Assembly (NCBI GenBank): GCA_041747435.1
Contig: JBGTFE010000059.1
Span: 1-64,000, forward strand
Origin: JBGTFE01 sp041747435
Lineage (GTDB): Bacteria; Acidobacteriota; Blastocatellia; Pyrinomonadales; Pyrinomonadaceae
Length of the DNA: 64,000 bases
Direction of reading: 5' to 3'
This document shows, one piece after another, positions 42,906 to 52,533 of this stretch. Every line of letters begins with the position of its first letter. Positions within the stretch are counted from its first letter, which is position 1. The position numbers were made by a program, and so were the translations under genes. Under the pieces are notes generated by a model. That model ran no database searches and was not told the origin of the DNA. It saw only the letters and a program-made list of their open reading frames with translations.

Positions 42906-43532
42906 CTATTGATCGGTGTCTTGCGGCGGATCGATGATGGCTCCGGTAACCGCTTCGACCAGTTTGACCAAAAATTCGTCTTCGGCGGCGCCGGCGCTCT
43001 GCAGCGTTGTCCACTCGGAAAGAAATCCGTTTTCGGATCTGCCTTCCACCTTTGCCGTGACCGAAACATTATTTTGAACGCCGTCGATCGACTGAACTTC
43101 AACCGTTAATGTGAACCGACCGCGCGTCCAGGAAGTATCAGACAGCGGCAAAATGGCGTAACGCGTAAGCTCGCTCCTGGTAATAACAGCGCCCTTTGCG
43201 AAAACATACGGCAGCGAGACGATAATCCCGTCTTTCGGACGCGAAGCCGCATCATCAACAAGTATTTTCATACTTTCCATGACATCGGTGATCGTTTCAA
43301 CCAGTACATCGCGGCGGGAATTGAGTCTATACGGATTTGCAAGACGCCCGCGAACTTTCGTTTTATCCTTGCCGAAATCCCATGAACGTGTAACATTGTT
43401 GTCCGTCTGCTGCGTGGTTTTGCTGGCGTCTTCTTTTATTTTCTGCGTTTGGTTATCGATACCTTTTTGCTGCGCAAAAGACCCGGAGACCAAAAAAAGA
43501 AGACCGGCAAATACAAAAAGAAATTTTCTCAT
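42906..43532 (-). CDS. Exported protein, unknown function
   Basis: A 208-residue protein with a signal peptide (about 1-20, ending SFA). The mature part has a Gln/Thr/Lys-rich start and then a strand-rich domain (about 70-195), with LTVEVQSIDGVQNNVSVTAK looking like a beta-sandwich segment. It may be a lipid- or protein-binding accessory of the cell envelope. It is the first gene of the reverse-strand group of three. Confidence 0.7.
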   Translation of the reverse strand: MRKFLFVFAGLLFLVSGSFAQQKGIDNQTQKIKEDASKTTQQTDNNVTRSWDFGKDKTKVRGRLANPYRLNSRRDVLVETITDVMESMKILVDDAASRPKDGIIVSLPYVFAKGAVITRSELTRYAILPLSDTSWTRGRFTLTVEVQSIDGVQNNVSVTAKVEGRSENGFLSEWTTLQSAGAAEDEFLVKLVEAVTGAIIDPPQDTDQ

Positions 43533-43631
43533 AAGAATTAACGGCGAAGCATTAAACTATTTACAAATATACCGCAAACTTTCGGAAAACTGAATGTGAG
43601 ATGAAGCGCCGATTTGAATAGTTGCTAAAAG

Positions 43632-44396
43632 CTATGGCTCGCCGTTTTTCTTTTTGTTTTGGATCTCATATAAAAGAAGATTTTTCAGAAACGCGTGATA
43701 CGCGGCGAATTGGGCGATACAAAATCCCGGGAAACCGTCGAGGAAGCCGAGCTTGAGAAAATAGACCAGAAAAAACGTCAGCGGTCCCGCGAACGCGATC
43801 CGTAAGGGCGAAGTTCGTTTTCCGTTTTGAAAATTTTGCCGCGCGGCAAGCGGCGCGTATCTCTCGCCGATCAATTGATGATGCTGCGCCGCGCTTTCGC
43901 AACTGTGATGTAATATGTCGCCTTTGAGAGTTTCGATCGTTCCGTCTACTTCCACCGATTCGTGAATCAAAACATTCTTCCAACGGGCATTTTTTCGATC
44001 GAAGAGACGAATCTGCCAATCCGGATACCATCCGCCATAACGGATCGGGCGTTCCATATAGAACGAAACACGCGGAATGCGATAACCGCTGCAACTTTGC
44101 GGCTTGGATTTTGCTTTTAGGATCTCGGCTTTCAATTCTTCGGAAACTTGCTCGTCCGCATCGAGACTGAAAATCCAGTCAAACGCGGCATTATCGACGG
44201 CAAATTGCTTTTGCTTTGAAAATCCGAGCCATTTTTGAATGATAACTCGGGCGCCGAGCGATTCGGCGATCTCGCGGGTTTTATCGGTGGATTCGGAATC
44301 GACGACGAGAATTTCGTCAGCCCAATCAAGCGATTTGATCGCCGCGGCGATCTTAAGTTCTTCGTTACCTGCGATTATCGCAGCAGAGATTTGCAC
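43632..44396 (-). CDS. Family 2 glycosyltransferase, WaaE/KdtX-like
   Basis: A 254-residue GT2 enzyme. The nucleotide-sugar site is DEILVVDSESTDKT, and the metal motif is FSLDADEQ. FSKQKQFAVDNA and YPDWQIRLFDR are typical of the WaaE/KdtX subgroup that adds glucose to the LPS inner core. The C-terminus has hydrophobic stretches (about 195-240) suggesting membrane association. It is 25 bases from the TolC-like gene upstream on the same strand. Confidence 0.88.
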   Translation of the reverse strand: MQISAAIIAGNEELKIAAAIKSLDWADEILVVDSESTDKTREIAESLGARVIIQKWLGFSKQKQFAVDNAAFDWIFSLDADEQVSEELKAEILKAKSKPQSCSGYRIPRVSFYMERPIRYGGWYPDWQIRLFDRKNARWKNVLIHESVEVDGTIETLKGDILHHSCESAAQHHQLIGERYAPLAARQNFQNGKRTSPLRIAFAGPLTFFLVYFLKLGFLDGFPGFCIAQFAAYHAFLKNLLLYEIQNKKKNGEP

Positions 44397-44420
44397 GCAA
44401 GGATTTTCCGCTTTTTCGCG

Positions 44421-46241
44421 CTAATTATCAACCGGCGATTCGATCTCGATGTTGTTCATCTGGAACGTCGTGGAAGTTACGCGTTGAAGATCGGCGACAG
44501 CTTTATTAAAATCCGTTTCCGCACGAATTTCGGCGTTTCTGGCGTTGGCTAACGCGTTTTCGCGCTGAAACAATAGAAATGTTGTCGAGCGTCCGACTTC
44601 AAACAGCTTTTGCTCGCCGTCGAGAAGCTTTTTCGCGTTTTCACGCGCTTTTCGCGCAGCCAACACTCGCAGCCTTGCGGTTTCGAGCGCTTGAACGGCA
44701 TTTCTCACTTCGGCGAGGATCGTTTGCTCCTGCGAACGCGTTTGCGCGCCGATTCGTTCCTGCTGGATCTGCGCACCGGCTAGATCGGCTTTTGCGGACT
44801 TATTTCCCCAAGGAAATGAAAACGTCACACCGATTGAAAAATTCGGCGCGTCGCTTCGGAAAATATTCGCGAGCGAGCGATTAAACCCGCCGACCATAAA
44901 CGCTGACGATCCCGGGACGAAGATCAATGGATTCGGAATTTGATTCCCCGGCGCGAGCAGCGTATTTAGTTTTTGACGCAAAATTTCATCGTTTCCGGTG
45001 AATTGCGGAAAAAAGCTATCCGTCGTGCCCGTGCCTTGCGAAAACCCGTTTAGCGAAAAAGTGGAAACAAGATCTATCTGGGGTTTCATCTGATTTCGAA
45101 AATAGCTGAGATCGATATCATTTATTTCTTTTTCGAGGCGCAGACGGCGCAGCTCAGGACGATTGTCCATCGCATCTTTTATAGAATCTCCCAAAACAAC
45201 CTGTTCGTCGCTGTAAACCGGTTTATCGGTCGGAACGTATGTAACCGCCCATTCGGCTTCAGCTGCATCGCGCAAAACTAATGTTTTCAAGGTGTTTCCA
45301 GCGATTGAAACTTGCTGAACAGCGATAAGCAGATCGGACTCGCGATTCGCGACTTCGGTGTTCACTTCGGCGCGATCGAGCGGAGCGGCGGCGCCGGCGT
45401 CGATCTTTGCCTCGACCTGTCTCAAATTTTCATTTGCGAGATCGAGATTGGCTTTTCGGTTTTCCTGATCGCGCATTGCAAAAACCAAATCCCAATACGC
45501 GCGCTGAACCTGCGAAATGATGTCGATCGTTTGGCGGCGAAAATCAGCGTCCGACTGTTGCAGACGTTTTCGCTGGATCTTGATACCGCGGCGCGTGTTG
45601 TCGATCCGTAAATTACGAAAAAGCGGCTGCGTGAACTGAATGCCAAGCGTCGAAAAATAAAGCGCGCTGCTCGATGAACTCGTACCGGAACTCAGTTGTT
45701 GCTGCGCAAAGCTGTTCTCAGTGCGGTTATTGTTAAAGAAAATCTGGTAGCGTCCGCCGCCTTTCGGCGCATTTTGGCTTACGTCGGTGCTTATTCGAAG
45801 ATCGTTTCGCGCGGTCGAACCGGTCGATTGACTTCGCGCATAGGTCGGCGCAACCGTAAAAACAGGATCGTAAATTCCCAAAAGTGAGCGAAGCGTTGTT
45901 TCCGCAATGCGCACATCGGCTTTCGAGATTTCGATCGTGTTGTTACTCGTCAGCGCCTTACGGATCGCTTCGTTTAAAGTGATCGGCATCGGCTGATCGA
46001 TCTGAACACCGACGCGCTCAAAATTAAGCCGGTAATTTTCCGAAGACGTATCGCGTTTACCCTCGCGAGACGTAAGAGCAGGTTCGCTTTCGGATGCGAC
46101 AAAAGTCTCGCCGGACGATGTAGTATTCTTCGCAACCTGCGGTTTATCGTCTTGCGGACTTGCTTCGGCAACATTGAAGCCGAAACCGAGAAGCGCGCCG
46201 CCAAATAAACAGAAAAAAAGTGTTCGATGCAATAATGTCAT
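44421..46241 (-). CDS. TolC-family outer-membrane efflux channel
   Basis: A 606-residue outer-membrane protein with a signal peptide (about 1-28, ending AEA). Two repeats of the OEP domain follow a 70-residue N-terminal linker: the first about 75-330, the second about 355-600. The long Gln/Arg/Ala-rich helices (ARENAKKLLDGEQKLFEVGR) are the periplasmic barrel. It forms the exit duct of an RND, ABC or MFS pump. The matching adaptor may be the HlyD-type protein at the left end of the window, but they are 43 kb apart. Confidence 0.92.
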   Translation of the reverse strand: MTLLHRTLFFCLFGGALLGFGFNVAEASPQDDKPQVAKNTTSSGETFVASESEPALTSREGKRDTSSENYRLNFERVGVQIDQPMPITLNEAIRKALTSNNTIEISKADVRIAETTLRSLLGIYDPVFTVAPTYARSQSTGSTARNDLRISTDVSQNAPKGGGRYQIFFNNNRTENSFAQQQLSSGTSSSSSALYFSTLGIQFTQPLFRNLRIDNTRRGIKIQRKRLQQSDADFRRQTIDIISQVQRAYWDLVFAMRDQENRKANLDLANENLRQVEAKIDAGAAAPLDRAEVNTEVANRESDLLIAVQQVSIAGNTLKTLVLRDAAEAEWAVTYVPTDKPVYSDEQVVLGDSIKDAMDNRPELRRLRLEKEINDIDLSYFRNQMKPQIDLVSTFSLNGFSQGTGTTDSFFPQFTGNDEILRQKLNTLLAPGNQIPNPLIFVPGSSAFMVGGFNRSLANIFRSDAPNFSIGVTFSFPWGNKSAKADLAGAQIQQERIGAQTRSQEQTILAEVRNAVQALETARLRVLAARKARENAKKLLDGEQKLFEVGRSTTFLLFQRENALANARNAEIRAETDFNKAVADLQRVTSTTFQMNNIEIESPVDN

Positions 46242-46464
46242 GCCAATAAAACTCCGAGTGTTATTGATTATTTGTCCTGAAAACCCGGCAAATACTACGC
46301 CTGGAATATTTTGTTTGTTTCAAATATTTCGCGCGCGCCGAGTTTTATACGCTGTAATTATAACCTTATTCAGCCGAATAAAAAGCGCGCTTTTGAACTT
46401 TGGAGCAAATTAATATATCTTCAAACCTTATAATAAGCAATTATTTTCGGAGGAACTTTTTTCG

Positions 46465-47472
<1,008 letters not shown>

Positions 47473-47539
47473 GGAATTCTGTTTTGACATTGGCGCGGAA
47501 ATTATTGTAATTTCAATCCAAAAGATTTCAGGAGATAAT

Positions 47540-47920
47540 ATGAAAAATTCGCTAAATTTGGTTTTGGTAATCGGATTTCTTGTCGTTCTCGGCTGTTCGT
47601 GTCCCAAGAATATTGAAGAATTGACAAAGAAGACGAATTCAGCTTCGTCGAGTCCTTCAAGTTCGGATACAACGACTTCAGATTCGACGTCGGATTCTAA
47701 ATCGGAATTGACTCTGGCAAAATACAACAAAATCAAAGAGGGAATGAGTTATAAAGAGGTCGTTGAGATCCTTGGCAGCGAAGGGGTAGAACAGATGAGT
47801 TCCGGCTCCGGTAGATATCGAGTTACTTCGTATAAATGGGACGGTGACAATTATGCGTTCATTACAGTGATATTTACCGGTGATAAGGAAACTTCAAAAG
47901 TCCAATACGGTTTGAAGTAA
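47540..47920 (+). CDS. Lipoprotein with a SmpA/DUF3862-like domain
   Basis: A 126-residue protein. The lipobox VVLGC at about 15-19 predicts a lipoprotein. A Ser/Thr/Asp-rich linker (about 30-60) leads to a small domain (about 62-126) with YNKIKEGMSYKEVVEILGSE and WDGDNYAFITVIF, the pattern of the BamE/SmpA and DUF3862 fold. The role is probably envelope-related. A strong terminator follows. Confidence 0.82.
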   Translation: MKNSLNLVLVIGFLVVLGCSCPKNIEELTKKTNSASSSPSSSDTTTSDSTSDSKSELTLAKYNKIKEGMSYKEVVEILGSEGVEQMSSGSGRYRVTSYKWDGDNYAFITVIFTGDKETSKVQYGLK

Positions 47921-47942
47921 ACTCATCGCTATTAAAATTGAA

Positions 47943-48008
47943 GGCGTTTGGCTTAAATGCGAAGAGTAGTGATAAAATCTACTCGCTTTAAGCCCGACGC
48001 TTTTTTTC
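47943..48008 (+). terminator. Strong Rho-independent terminator
   Basis: A long imperfect hairpin: GCGT (47944-47947) with ACGC, GGCTTAAA with TTTAAGCC, and GAGTAG with CTACTC, closed by a nine-base loop and followed by seven T residues. It ends transcription after the lipoprotein gene. Confidence 0.9.
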
Positions 48009-48021
48009 TTTTGCACGACGA

Positions 48022-48342
48022 ATGAGCGAAACTGACAACACCAAAAGATGGTTCATATTTTTCGGCGCGCTTTGCCTCTTAGTTCCCCCGCTCAGCTTCG
48101 TCATAATGGCGCGATTTCCGAGTATTCCCGAATGGTTGGTAGAGGTTTTGATGTTGTACACAGTCCTTTGTTTTATTGTTCCATTTGTTTATGGCATCGC
48201 GCTTTTATTCGTATTTTTCAAAAAAAGGTCTTGCGCAATTTTGATCCTTTCGATATTAAATATCATTTCGCCGCTTTGGTTATTTTATATACTTATTAGA
48301 TTGATCTTTAGCAGCGGCACTGGTTTTAGATTAAATATGTAA
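48022..48342 (+). CDS. Small membrane protein, unknown function
   Basis: A 106-residue protein with three hydrophobic segments (about 10-30, 38-65 and 72-95). No family is recognised. It starts just after the terminator, 8 bases before pgk, so it may lead a pgk transcript. Confidence 0.6.
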   Translation: MSETDNTKRWFIFFGALCLLVPPLSFVIMARFPSIPEWLVEVLMLYTVLCFIVPFVYGIALLFVFFKKRSCAILILSILNIISPLWLFYILIRLIFSSGTGFRLNM

Positions 48343-48349
48343 TTTTCCT

Positions 48350-49663
48350 ATGAACAAAAAAACTATCAAAGATATCAGCATCGACGGCAAACGTGTTTTT
48401 ATCCGCGTGGATTTCAACGTTCCCATAAAAGACGGAAAGATCGACGACGACACGCGCATTCGCAGCGCGTTACCCACAGTTAATTACGCGATTAAGCGCG
48501 GTGCACGCGTTATTCTCGCATCGCATCTCGGACGCCCGATCAAAGATAAAAAAAAGGCTGAAGAAAAAGGAATGCCTTACGACGCGGCAAAATACAGTCT
48601 TCGTCCGGTTTATGACTATTTGAGAAGATTGCCTGAATTTCAGGACGTTTTTACGCGCGGCGACGAACCTGTCTTTTCAAACGAAGACGGAACCGCGCTC
48701 GGTAAAGCCGAGGTTAAAAACGACAAAGTATTTTTTGCTTCGGATTGTGTCGGTGAGGAAGTGACCGAAGCAGTGAACAGACTAAACTCGGGCGAAGTTC
48801 TTCTTCTCGAAAATCTTCGATATCACGCTGAAGAGGAGAAGAATGATGAAGCTTTTGCAAAACAGCTTGCCGAGCTGGCAGACGTTTACGTCAACGACGC
48901 ATTCGGCGCGGCGCATCGCGCGCACGCTTCGACCGAAGGTATTACAAAGTTTGTCAACGATTCGGTTTCCGGACTTTTGATGGAAAAGGAACTAAACTTT
49001 CTCGGCAAAGCTTTGACCGAACCCGAAAGACCTTTTGTTGCGATTCTAGGAGGCGCAAAAGTTTCCGACAAAATTCCGGTCATAAGATCTTTGATTGAAA
49101 GAAAGGTCGATAAGCTTCTGATCGGCGGCGCGATGGCTTACACGTTTTTCAAGGCGAAAGGCTTTACCGTGGGCAAATCGCTCGTCGAAAACGAGATGCT
49201 CGAAACCGCTGCAGAGATTGAAAAAATGGCGGCAGATGCCGGCGTCGAACTCATTTTGCCGACCGATCATCAGGTTGTCGATTCCTACGAACCGCTCTCG
49301 TCGCGAAAAACCATTCCCGTCGAATTTACAAACACAGGTCTCGTCGGTTTGGACATCGGAACGGAAACGATCGCCATTTTTTCAAAAGCTCTCGAAGGCG
49401 CAAAAACAATTCTTTGGAACGGTCCGATGGGAATGTTCGAAGAAAAACCGTTTGACGAGGGAACGATCGGAATAGCAAACGCCGTCGCGGAAGCGACAGA
49501 CAAAGGCGCGACGTCGATCGTCGGTGGCGGCGATTCGGTCGCGGCGATTAATCAAGCCGGACTCGAAGCCAAAATATCGCACATATCGACCGGCGGCGGC
49601 GCGGCTTTAGAATTTCTCTCGGGAAAGGATCTGCCGGGTGTCGCGGTTTTGGACGATCAGTAA
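48350..49663 (+). CDS. pgk: Phosphoglycerate kinase
   Basis: A 437-residue glycolytic kinase. Motifs RVDFNVPIKDGKI, LASHLGRP, LENLRYHAEEE, GGAKVSDK and GGGDSVAAI are typical. It is longer than most bacterial PGKs (about 390-400): the segment after SHLGRP, from about residue 65 to 125, has extra residues including LPEFQDVFTRGDEPVF before the usual DCVGEE. The insertion lies in the N-domain and does not touch the active site. Confidence 0.96.
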   Translation: MNKKTIKDISIDGKRVFIRVDFNVPIKDGKIDDDTRIRSALPTVNYAIKRGARVILASHLGRPIKDKKKAEEKGMPYDAAKYSLRPVYDYLRRLPEFQDVFTRGDEPVFSNEDGTALGKAEVKNDKVFFASDCVGEEVTEAVNRLNSGEVLLLENLRYHAEEEKNDEAFAKQLAELADVYVNDAFGAAHRAHASTEGITKFVNDSVSGLLMEKELNFLGKALTEPERPFVAILGGAKVSDKIPVIRSLIERKVDKLLIGGAMAYTFFKAKGFTVGKSLVENEMLETAAEIEKMAADAGVELILPTDHQVVDSYEPLSSRKTIPVEFTNTGLVGLDIGTETIAIFSKALEGAKTILWNGPMGMFEEKPFDEGTIGIANAVAEATDKGATSIVGGGDSVAAINQAGLEAKISHISTGGGAALEFLSGKDLPGVAVLDDQ

Positions 49664-49677
49664 ATTTGGAAGACAAA

Positions 49678-50178
49678 ATGAAAGTTGCTTTAACGCTAAT
49701 TCTACTTATGGTCTGTGCGGGGTTTTGTTTCGGGCAAGACGACGCAATTGAAAAGGATTTTGAGAAAAATAAGTCGAAATACACGCGCGAGAAATTTAGT
49801 GAGGGCGAAGACGCGTCAAGCGGTTTCGATTACCTTGTTTATAAAGACGGAGCAAAGATCGTAAAGATCCGCTCAATCTGGAGCAGCTCAGCCGGACCCG
49901 TTCCGAGGGTCGAAGATTACTACTTCGCGGACGGCAAGCTAGTCCTTTTTGTGCGAGCAACCTTGCAGAAAAAATATCTGAAAAGCGCTGTTAAAGGAAC
50001 GGTCGTTCCGCTCAAAACCGAAGAAAGGCTCTGGCTAAAAGACGACAAGCTCACCTCATGGAACGAAAAGGGAAAGACGATCGAGGCAACCGATAAGCGC
50101 TGGAAGGAAAGGGAAAAAGAAGCGCTTGAAGCCGGAAAGAACGAGCTGGAGAATTATGAATTTATGAAAGAAAACTAA
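49678..50178 (+). CDS. Exported protein, unknown function
   Basis: A 166-residue protein with a signal peptide (about 1-19, ending CFG). The ATG at 49678 follows a GGAAG site. The mature protein is lysine- and glutamate-rich, with one strand-rich middle (about 45-115) and a helical end. It resembles no family that I know. It is 14 bases after pgk and may be co-transcribed. The 214 bases after it hold no gene that I can support. Confidence 0.7.
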   Translation: MKVALTLILLMVCAGFCFGQDDAIEKDFEKNKSKYTREKFSEGEDASSGFDYLVYKDGAKIVKIRSIWSSSAGPVPRVEDYYFADGKLVLFVRATLQKKYLKSAVKGTVVPLKTEERLWLKDDKLTSWNEKGKTIEATDKRWKEREKEALEAGKNELENYEFMKEN

Positions 50179-50392
50179 TTCGGCGTCGCGGCTTGCGATG
50201 AGAAACCGTAGTAAGACTTCCGCAGAGGTTTATTCCCTTATTTGATTGAACCTGCGTAAATTGAAATATTGAAGGGCTATAATGTTTGTAGCCGTTGGCG
50301 ACCTAATCAACAAAGAATGGTTTGGTTAATTCCAAAGCCGTTTTTTGTTGGATGTGAAATCGATTTTGTGATTGTACGATGAGCGAGAATCG

Positions 50393-50638
50393 TTAACCCT
50401 TTGTTTTAGAAAGCTCGGCGAAAGCGATTTTCAGGCGTCCTTCGTGGTTTTGGCATATGGACATAGTTGAAGCGGGAATGCCTTCGACATACTCGAACTT
50501 GCCTTTAGAAAATTGCAAACCGGCTGGAATTGTTATGGTTTTTGACGACGAGAATGCGCATTTCATTCGCGAGCCGTTTACATGGACCATAAAGCCGCAG
50601 CGGTTGCGGTTTGGAGTTTCGTCAAATATTAAATTCAT
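50393..50638 (-). CDS. Possible small protein, unknown function
   Basis: An 81-residue open frame with a strand-rich composition and no known domain. It is favoured over the overlapping + frame because it continues the direction of the better-supported small gene at 50704-50952. The TTTG/AAAG surroundings offer no clear ribosome site, so it remains tentative. Confidence 0.4.
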   Translation of the reverse strand: MNLIFDETPNRNRCGFMVHVNGSRMKCAFSSSKTITIPAGLQFSKGKFEYVEGIPASTMSICQNHEGRLKIAFAELSKTKG

Positions 50639-50703
50639 AGTCTTGCGCCCTTTGGTACGAGATAACCGGGCAAAATCTTTTATAGTTAGTTTTTTTTATC
50701 AAA

Positions 50704-50952
50704 TCAAAAGAACTCGGATAACTCAGATTGTCTGAACGGAACGCCCAAACGATTCAAAGCCTTTTCGAGTAAATTCGCCTGGTTCAGATCTTGCTCCGCA
50801 AACAGAACACCGCGCGGGAGACGATTATATATTGCTTCGAACGCGTTCTCTTTTGCGTCATCGCTGATATCGAGCGCCTTCAATTCTTTTTTTGTTAGAT
50901 CTTTGCTTATCCGCTTATTTTCAGGAACAAACGGAATGTTTATGTAAACCAT
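50704..50952 (-). CDS. Small acidic helical protein, unknown function
   Basis: An 82-residue protein beginning MVYINIPFVPENKR, mostly helical and charged, with LPRGVLFAEQDLNQANLLEKA and a terminal GVPFRQSELSEFF. It looks like a real, soluble protein, but I do not recognise it. It is divergent from tpiA. Confidence 0.6.
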   Translation of the reverse strand: MVYINIPFVPENKRISKDLTKKELKALDISDDAKENAFEAIYNRLPRGVLFAEQDLNQANLLEKALNRLGVPFRQSELSEFF

Positions 50953-51015
50953 ACATCGACTATAGCACTCTTTGAAAAAAGCCTTGGCGTTTATGATAGA
51001 ATTACGTGATTAAAG

Positions 51016-51774
51016 ATGAGAAAACCTGTTATTGCGGGAAATTGGAAGATGTACAAACTGCTCGCTGAGGCAGTTCAGACGGCGCTCGATCTGAAATCGC
51101 TGGTAACGAGCGCAAATCACTGCGAAGTCGTGATCGCGCCAGTCTTTGTCCATCTTAAAACGGTTGCCGCGCGGCTTGAAGGCTCGAATATCAAAATTGC
51201 TGCGCAGGATTGCGCTCCCGAAACGAGGCAAAGCGCCAATACCGGCGAGGTTTCCGCCGAGATGATAAAAGATGTTGGCTGCTCGCACGTTATCGTCGGA
51301 CACTCCGAGCGCCGACAGCATTACGGCGAAACGAACGCGGGCGTAAATAGAAAGACAAAAGCCGCACTTCAAGCAGGTTTGACGGCAATCGTTTGCGTCG
51401 GCGAAAACCTTGCTGAAAGGGAAGCCGGCGAAGCGGAAACCGTGGTCAGAACGCAATTGGTAGCGGCGCTCGAAGGTTTGACAGTTTCGGATATGGAACG
51501 TATTATTATCGCTTACGAGCCTGTTTGGGCGATTGGCACCGGTAAGACTGCCACGCCGGGACAGGCTCAAGAAATGCACGGTTTTATTCGTGTGAGGATC
51601 GCCGAAACGCACGGAAACGATACCGCCGAGCAGACAAGAATTCTTTACGGCGGCTCGGTAAAACCCGAAAATATCGGCGAATTGATGCGCGAATCGGATA
51701 TTGACGGCGCGTTGGTCGGCGGAGCGAGTCTTGAAGCTGAAAGCTTCGCCAAAATTGTTAATTACAAAGGTTAG
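51016..51774 (+). CDS. tpiA: Triosephosphate isomerase
   Basis: A 252-residue TIM-barrel enzyme. NWKMYK with the active-site Lys, VIVGHSERR with the active-site His, AYEPVWAIGTGKTA with the catalytic Glu, and the phosphate loop YGGSVKPEN are all present. Third glycolytic gene of this region. secG starts 3 bases after its stop, an arrangement common in many bacteria. Confidence 0.97.
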   Translation: MRKPVIAGNWKMYKLLAEAVQTALDLKSLVTSANHCEVVIAPVFVHLKTVAARLEGSNIKIAAQDCAPETRQSANTGEVSAEMIKDVGCSHVIVGHSERRQHYGETNAGVNRKTKAALQAGLTAIVCVGENLAEREAGEAETVVRTQLVAALEGLTVSDMERIIIAYEPVWAIGTGKTATPGQAQEMHGFIRVRIAETHGNDTAEQTRILYGGSVKPENIGELMRESDIDGALVGGASLEAESFAKIVNYKG

Positions 51775-51777
51775 ATA

Positions 51778-52197
51778 ATGGCTTATTTTCTTTACGGATT
51801 ATTTTTTCTCTCATGTATCGTTTTAGTAGCGAGCGTTTTGCTGCAACCGGGAAAAACCGATGCAGGCGCGCTTTTTACAAGCAATGTTTCGAGCGCGTCT
51901 TTCGGACCGCGCGGTACGGCGACGATTTTATCAAAGATCACTATTGGCGCCGCCACCGTTTTTATGCTCTCGGCGTTGATGCTGGCGATGCCTGCTTTGA
52001 CTGGTGATGTTTCGGTTTTGTCGACAACCTCGGAATCTTCTACCGAAACGACTCAGCCCGAGGCGAATACAAATGTCGAGCGGCAGGTTACAGATAGTAA
52101 TGTTGAACAACCGGCGGCAAACATTGAACAACCTGCTGTACCGGTAGAATCAAATACAAACTCAAATCCGGACGCGAATCCGCCGGCAAATCCATAA
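51778..52197 (+). CDS. secG: Protein-export membrane protein SecG
   Basis: A 139-residue SecYEG subunit. Two membrane helices (about 3-22 and 55-78) flank the conserved segment LLQPGKTDAGALFTSNVSSA and FGPRGTATIL. The C-terminal 50 residues are a Thr/Asn/Glu/Pro-rich tail, longer than usual. It is followed 18 bases later by tRNA-Leu. Confidence 0.93.
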   Translation: MAYFLYGLFFLSCIVLVASVLLQPGKTDAGALFTSNVSSASFGPRGTATILSKITIGAATVFMLSALMLAMPALTGDVSVLSTTSESSTETTQPEANTNVERQVTDSNVEQPAANIEQPAVPVESNTNSNPDANPPANP

Positions 52198-52215
52198 CGG
52201 TTTTTGAAAAAATTA

Positions 52216-52300
52216 GCTGAGGTGGCGTAATTGGTAGCCGCGCACGTTTGAGGGGCGTGTGGAGTGATCCGTGCGGGTTCGAGTCCCGCTCTCAGCACCA
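52216..52300 (+). tRNA. tRNA-Leu (anticodon GAG)
   Basis: An 85-base class II tRNA. The acceptor stem pairs GCTGAGG with TCTCAGC. The anticodon loop is TTGAGGG, and GGA-GTGA-TCC forms the long variable arm. The T-arm is GCGGG-TTCGAGT-CCCGC. The 3' CCA is encoded (52298-52300). Confidence 0.95.
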
Positions 52301-52309
52301 TAAAAAATG

Positions 52310-52332
52310 AGCGGGAATTTCCCGCTTTTTTG
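52310..52332 (+). terminator. Rho-independent terminator after tRNA-Leu
   Basis: AGCGGGAA (52310-52317) pairs with TTCCCGCT (52319-52326), followed by six T residues. The 201 bases from here to the protease gene hold nothing else that I recognise. Confidence 0.88.
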
Positions 52333-52533
52333 TTTGCACGAAGCAACTAACGCTCTCTAGCGCCTCCTGCTTCGACTGAGACTTTTACTATAGACCAACA
52401 ATTCTTGCGATTTTTCGCTTAAGAGGTTAGATTTAATACAAATCGGTTTGCACATTTGAAATTACAGGATTGGATTTTTCATTTGGAATGATCGAAGCTT
52501 ATTCGCATGAGTTTGAGTCGAGTTTGAGGTAGC

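Noticed and set aside
50457..50735. A 92-codon + frame overlapping the two small reverse genes
   Set aside because: It conflicts with the reverse-strand frames, which have better composition and consistent direction; it is not excluded by experiment.
52333..52533. A tRNA-associated integration site next to tRNA-Leu
   Set aside because: No duplicate of the tRNA 3' end and no integrase were seen downstream; a normal terminator follows the tRNA.
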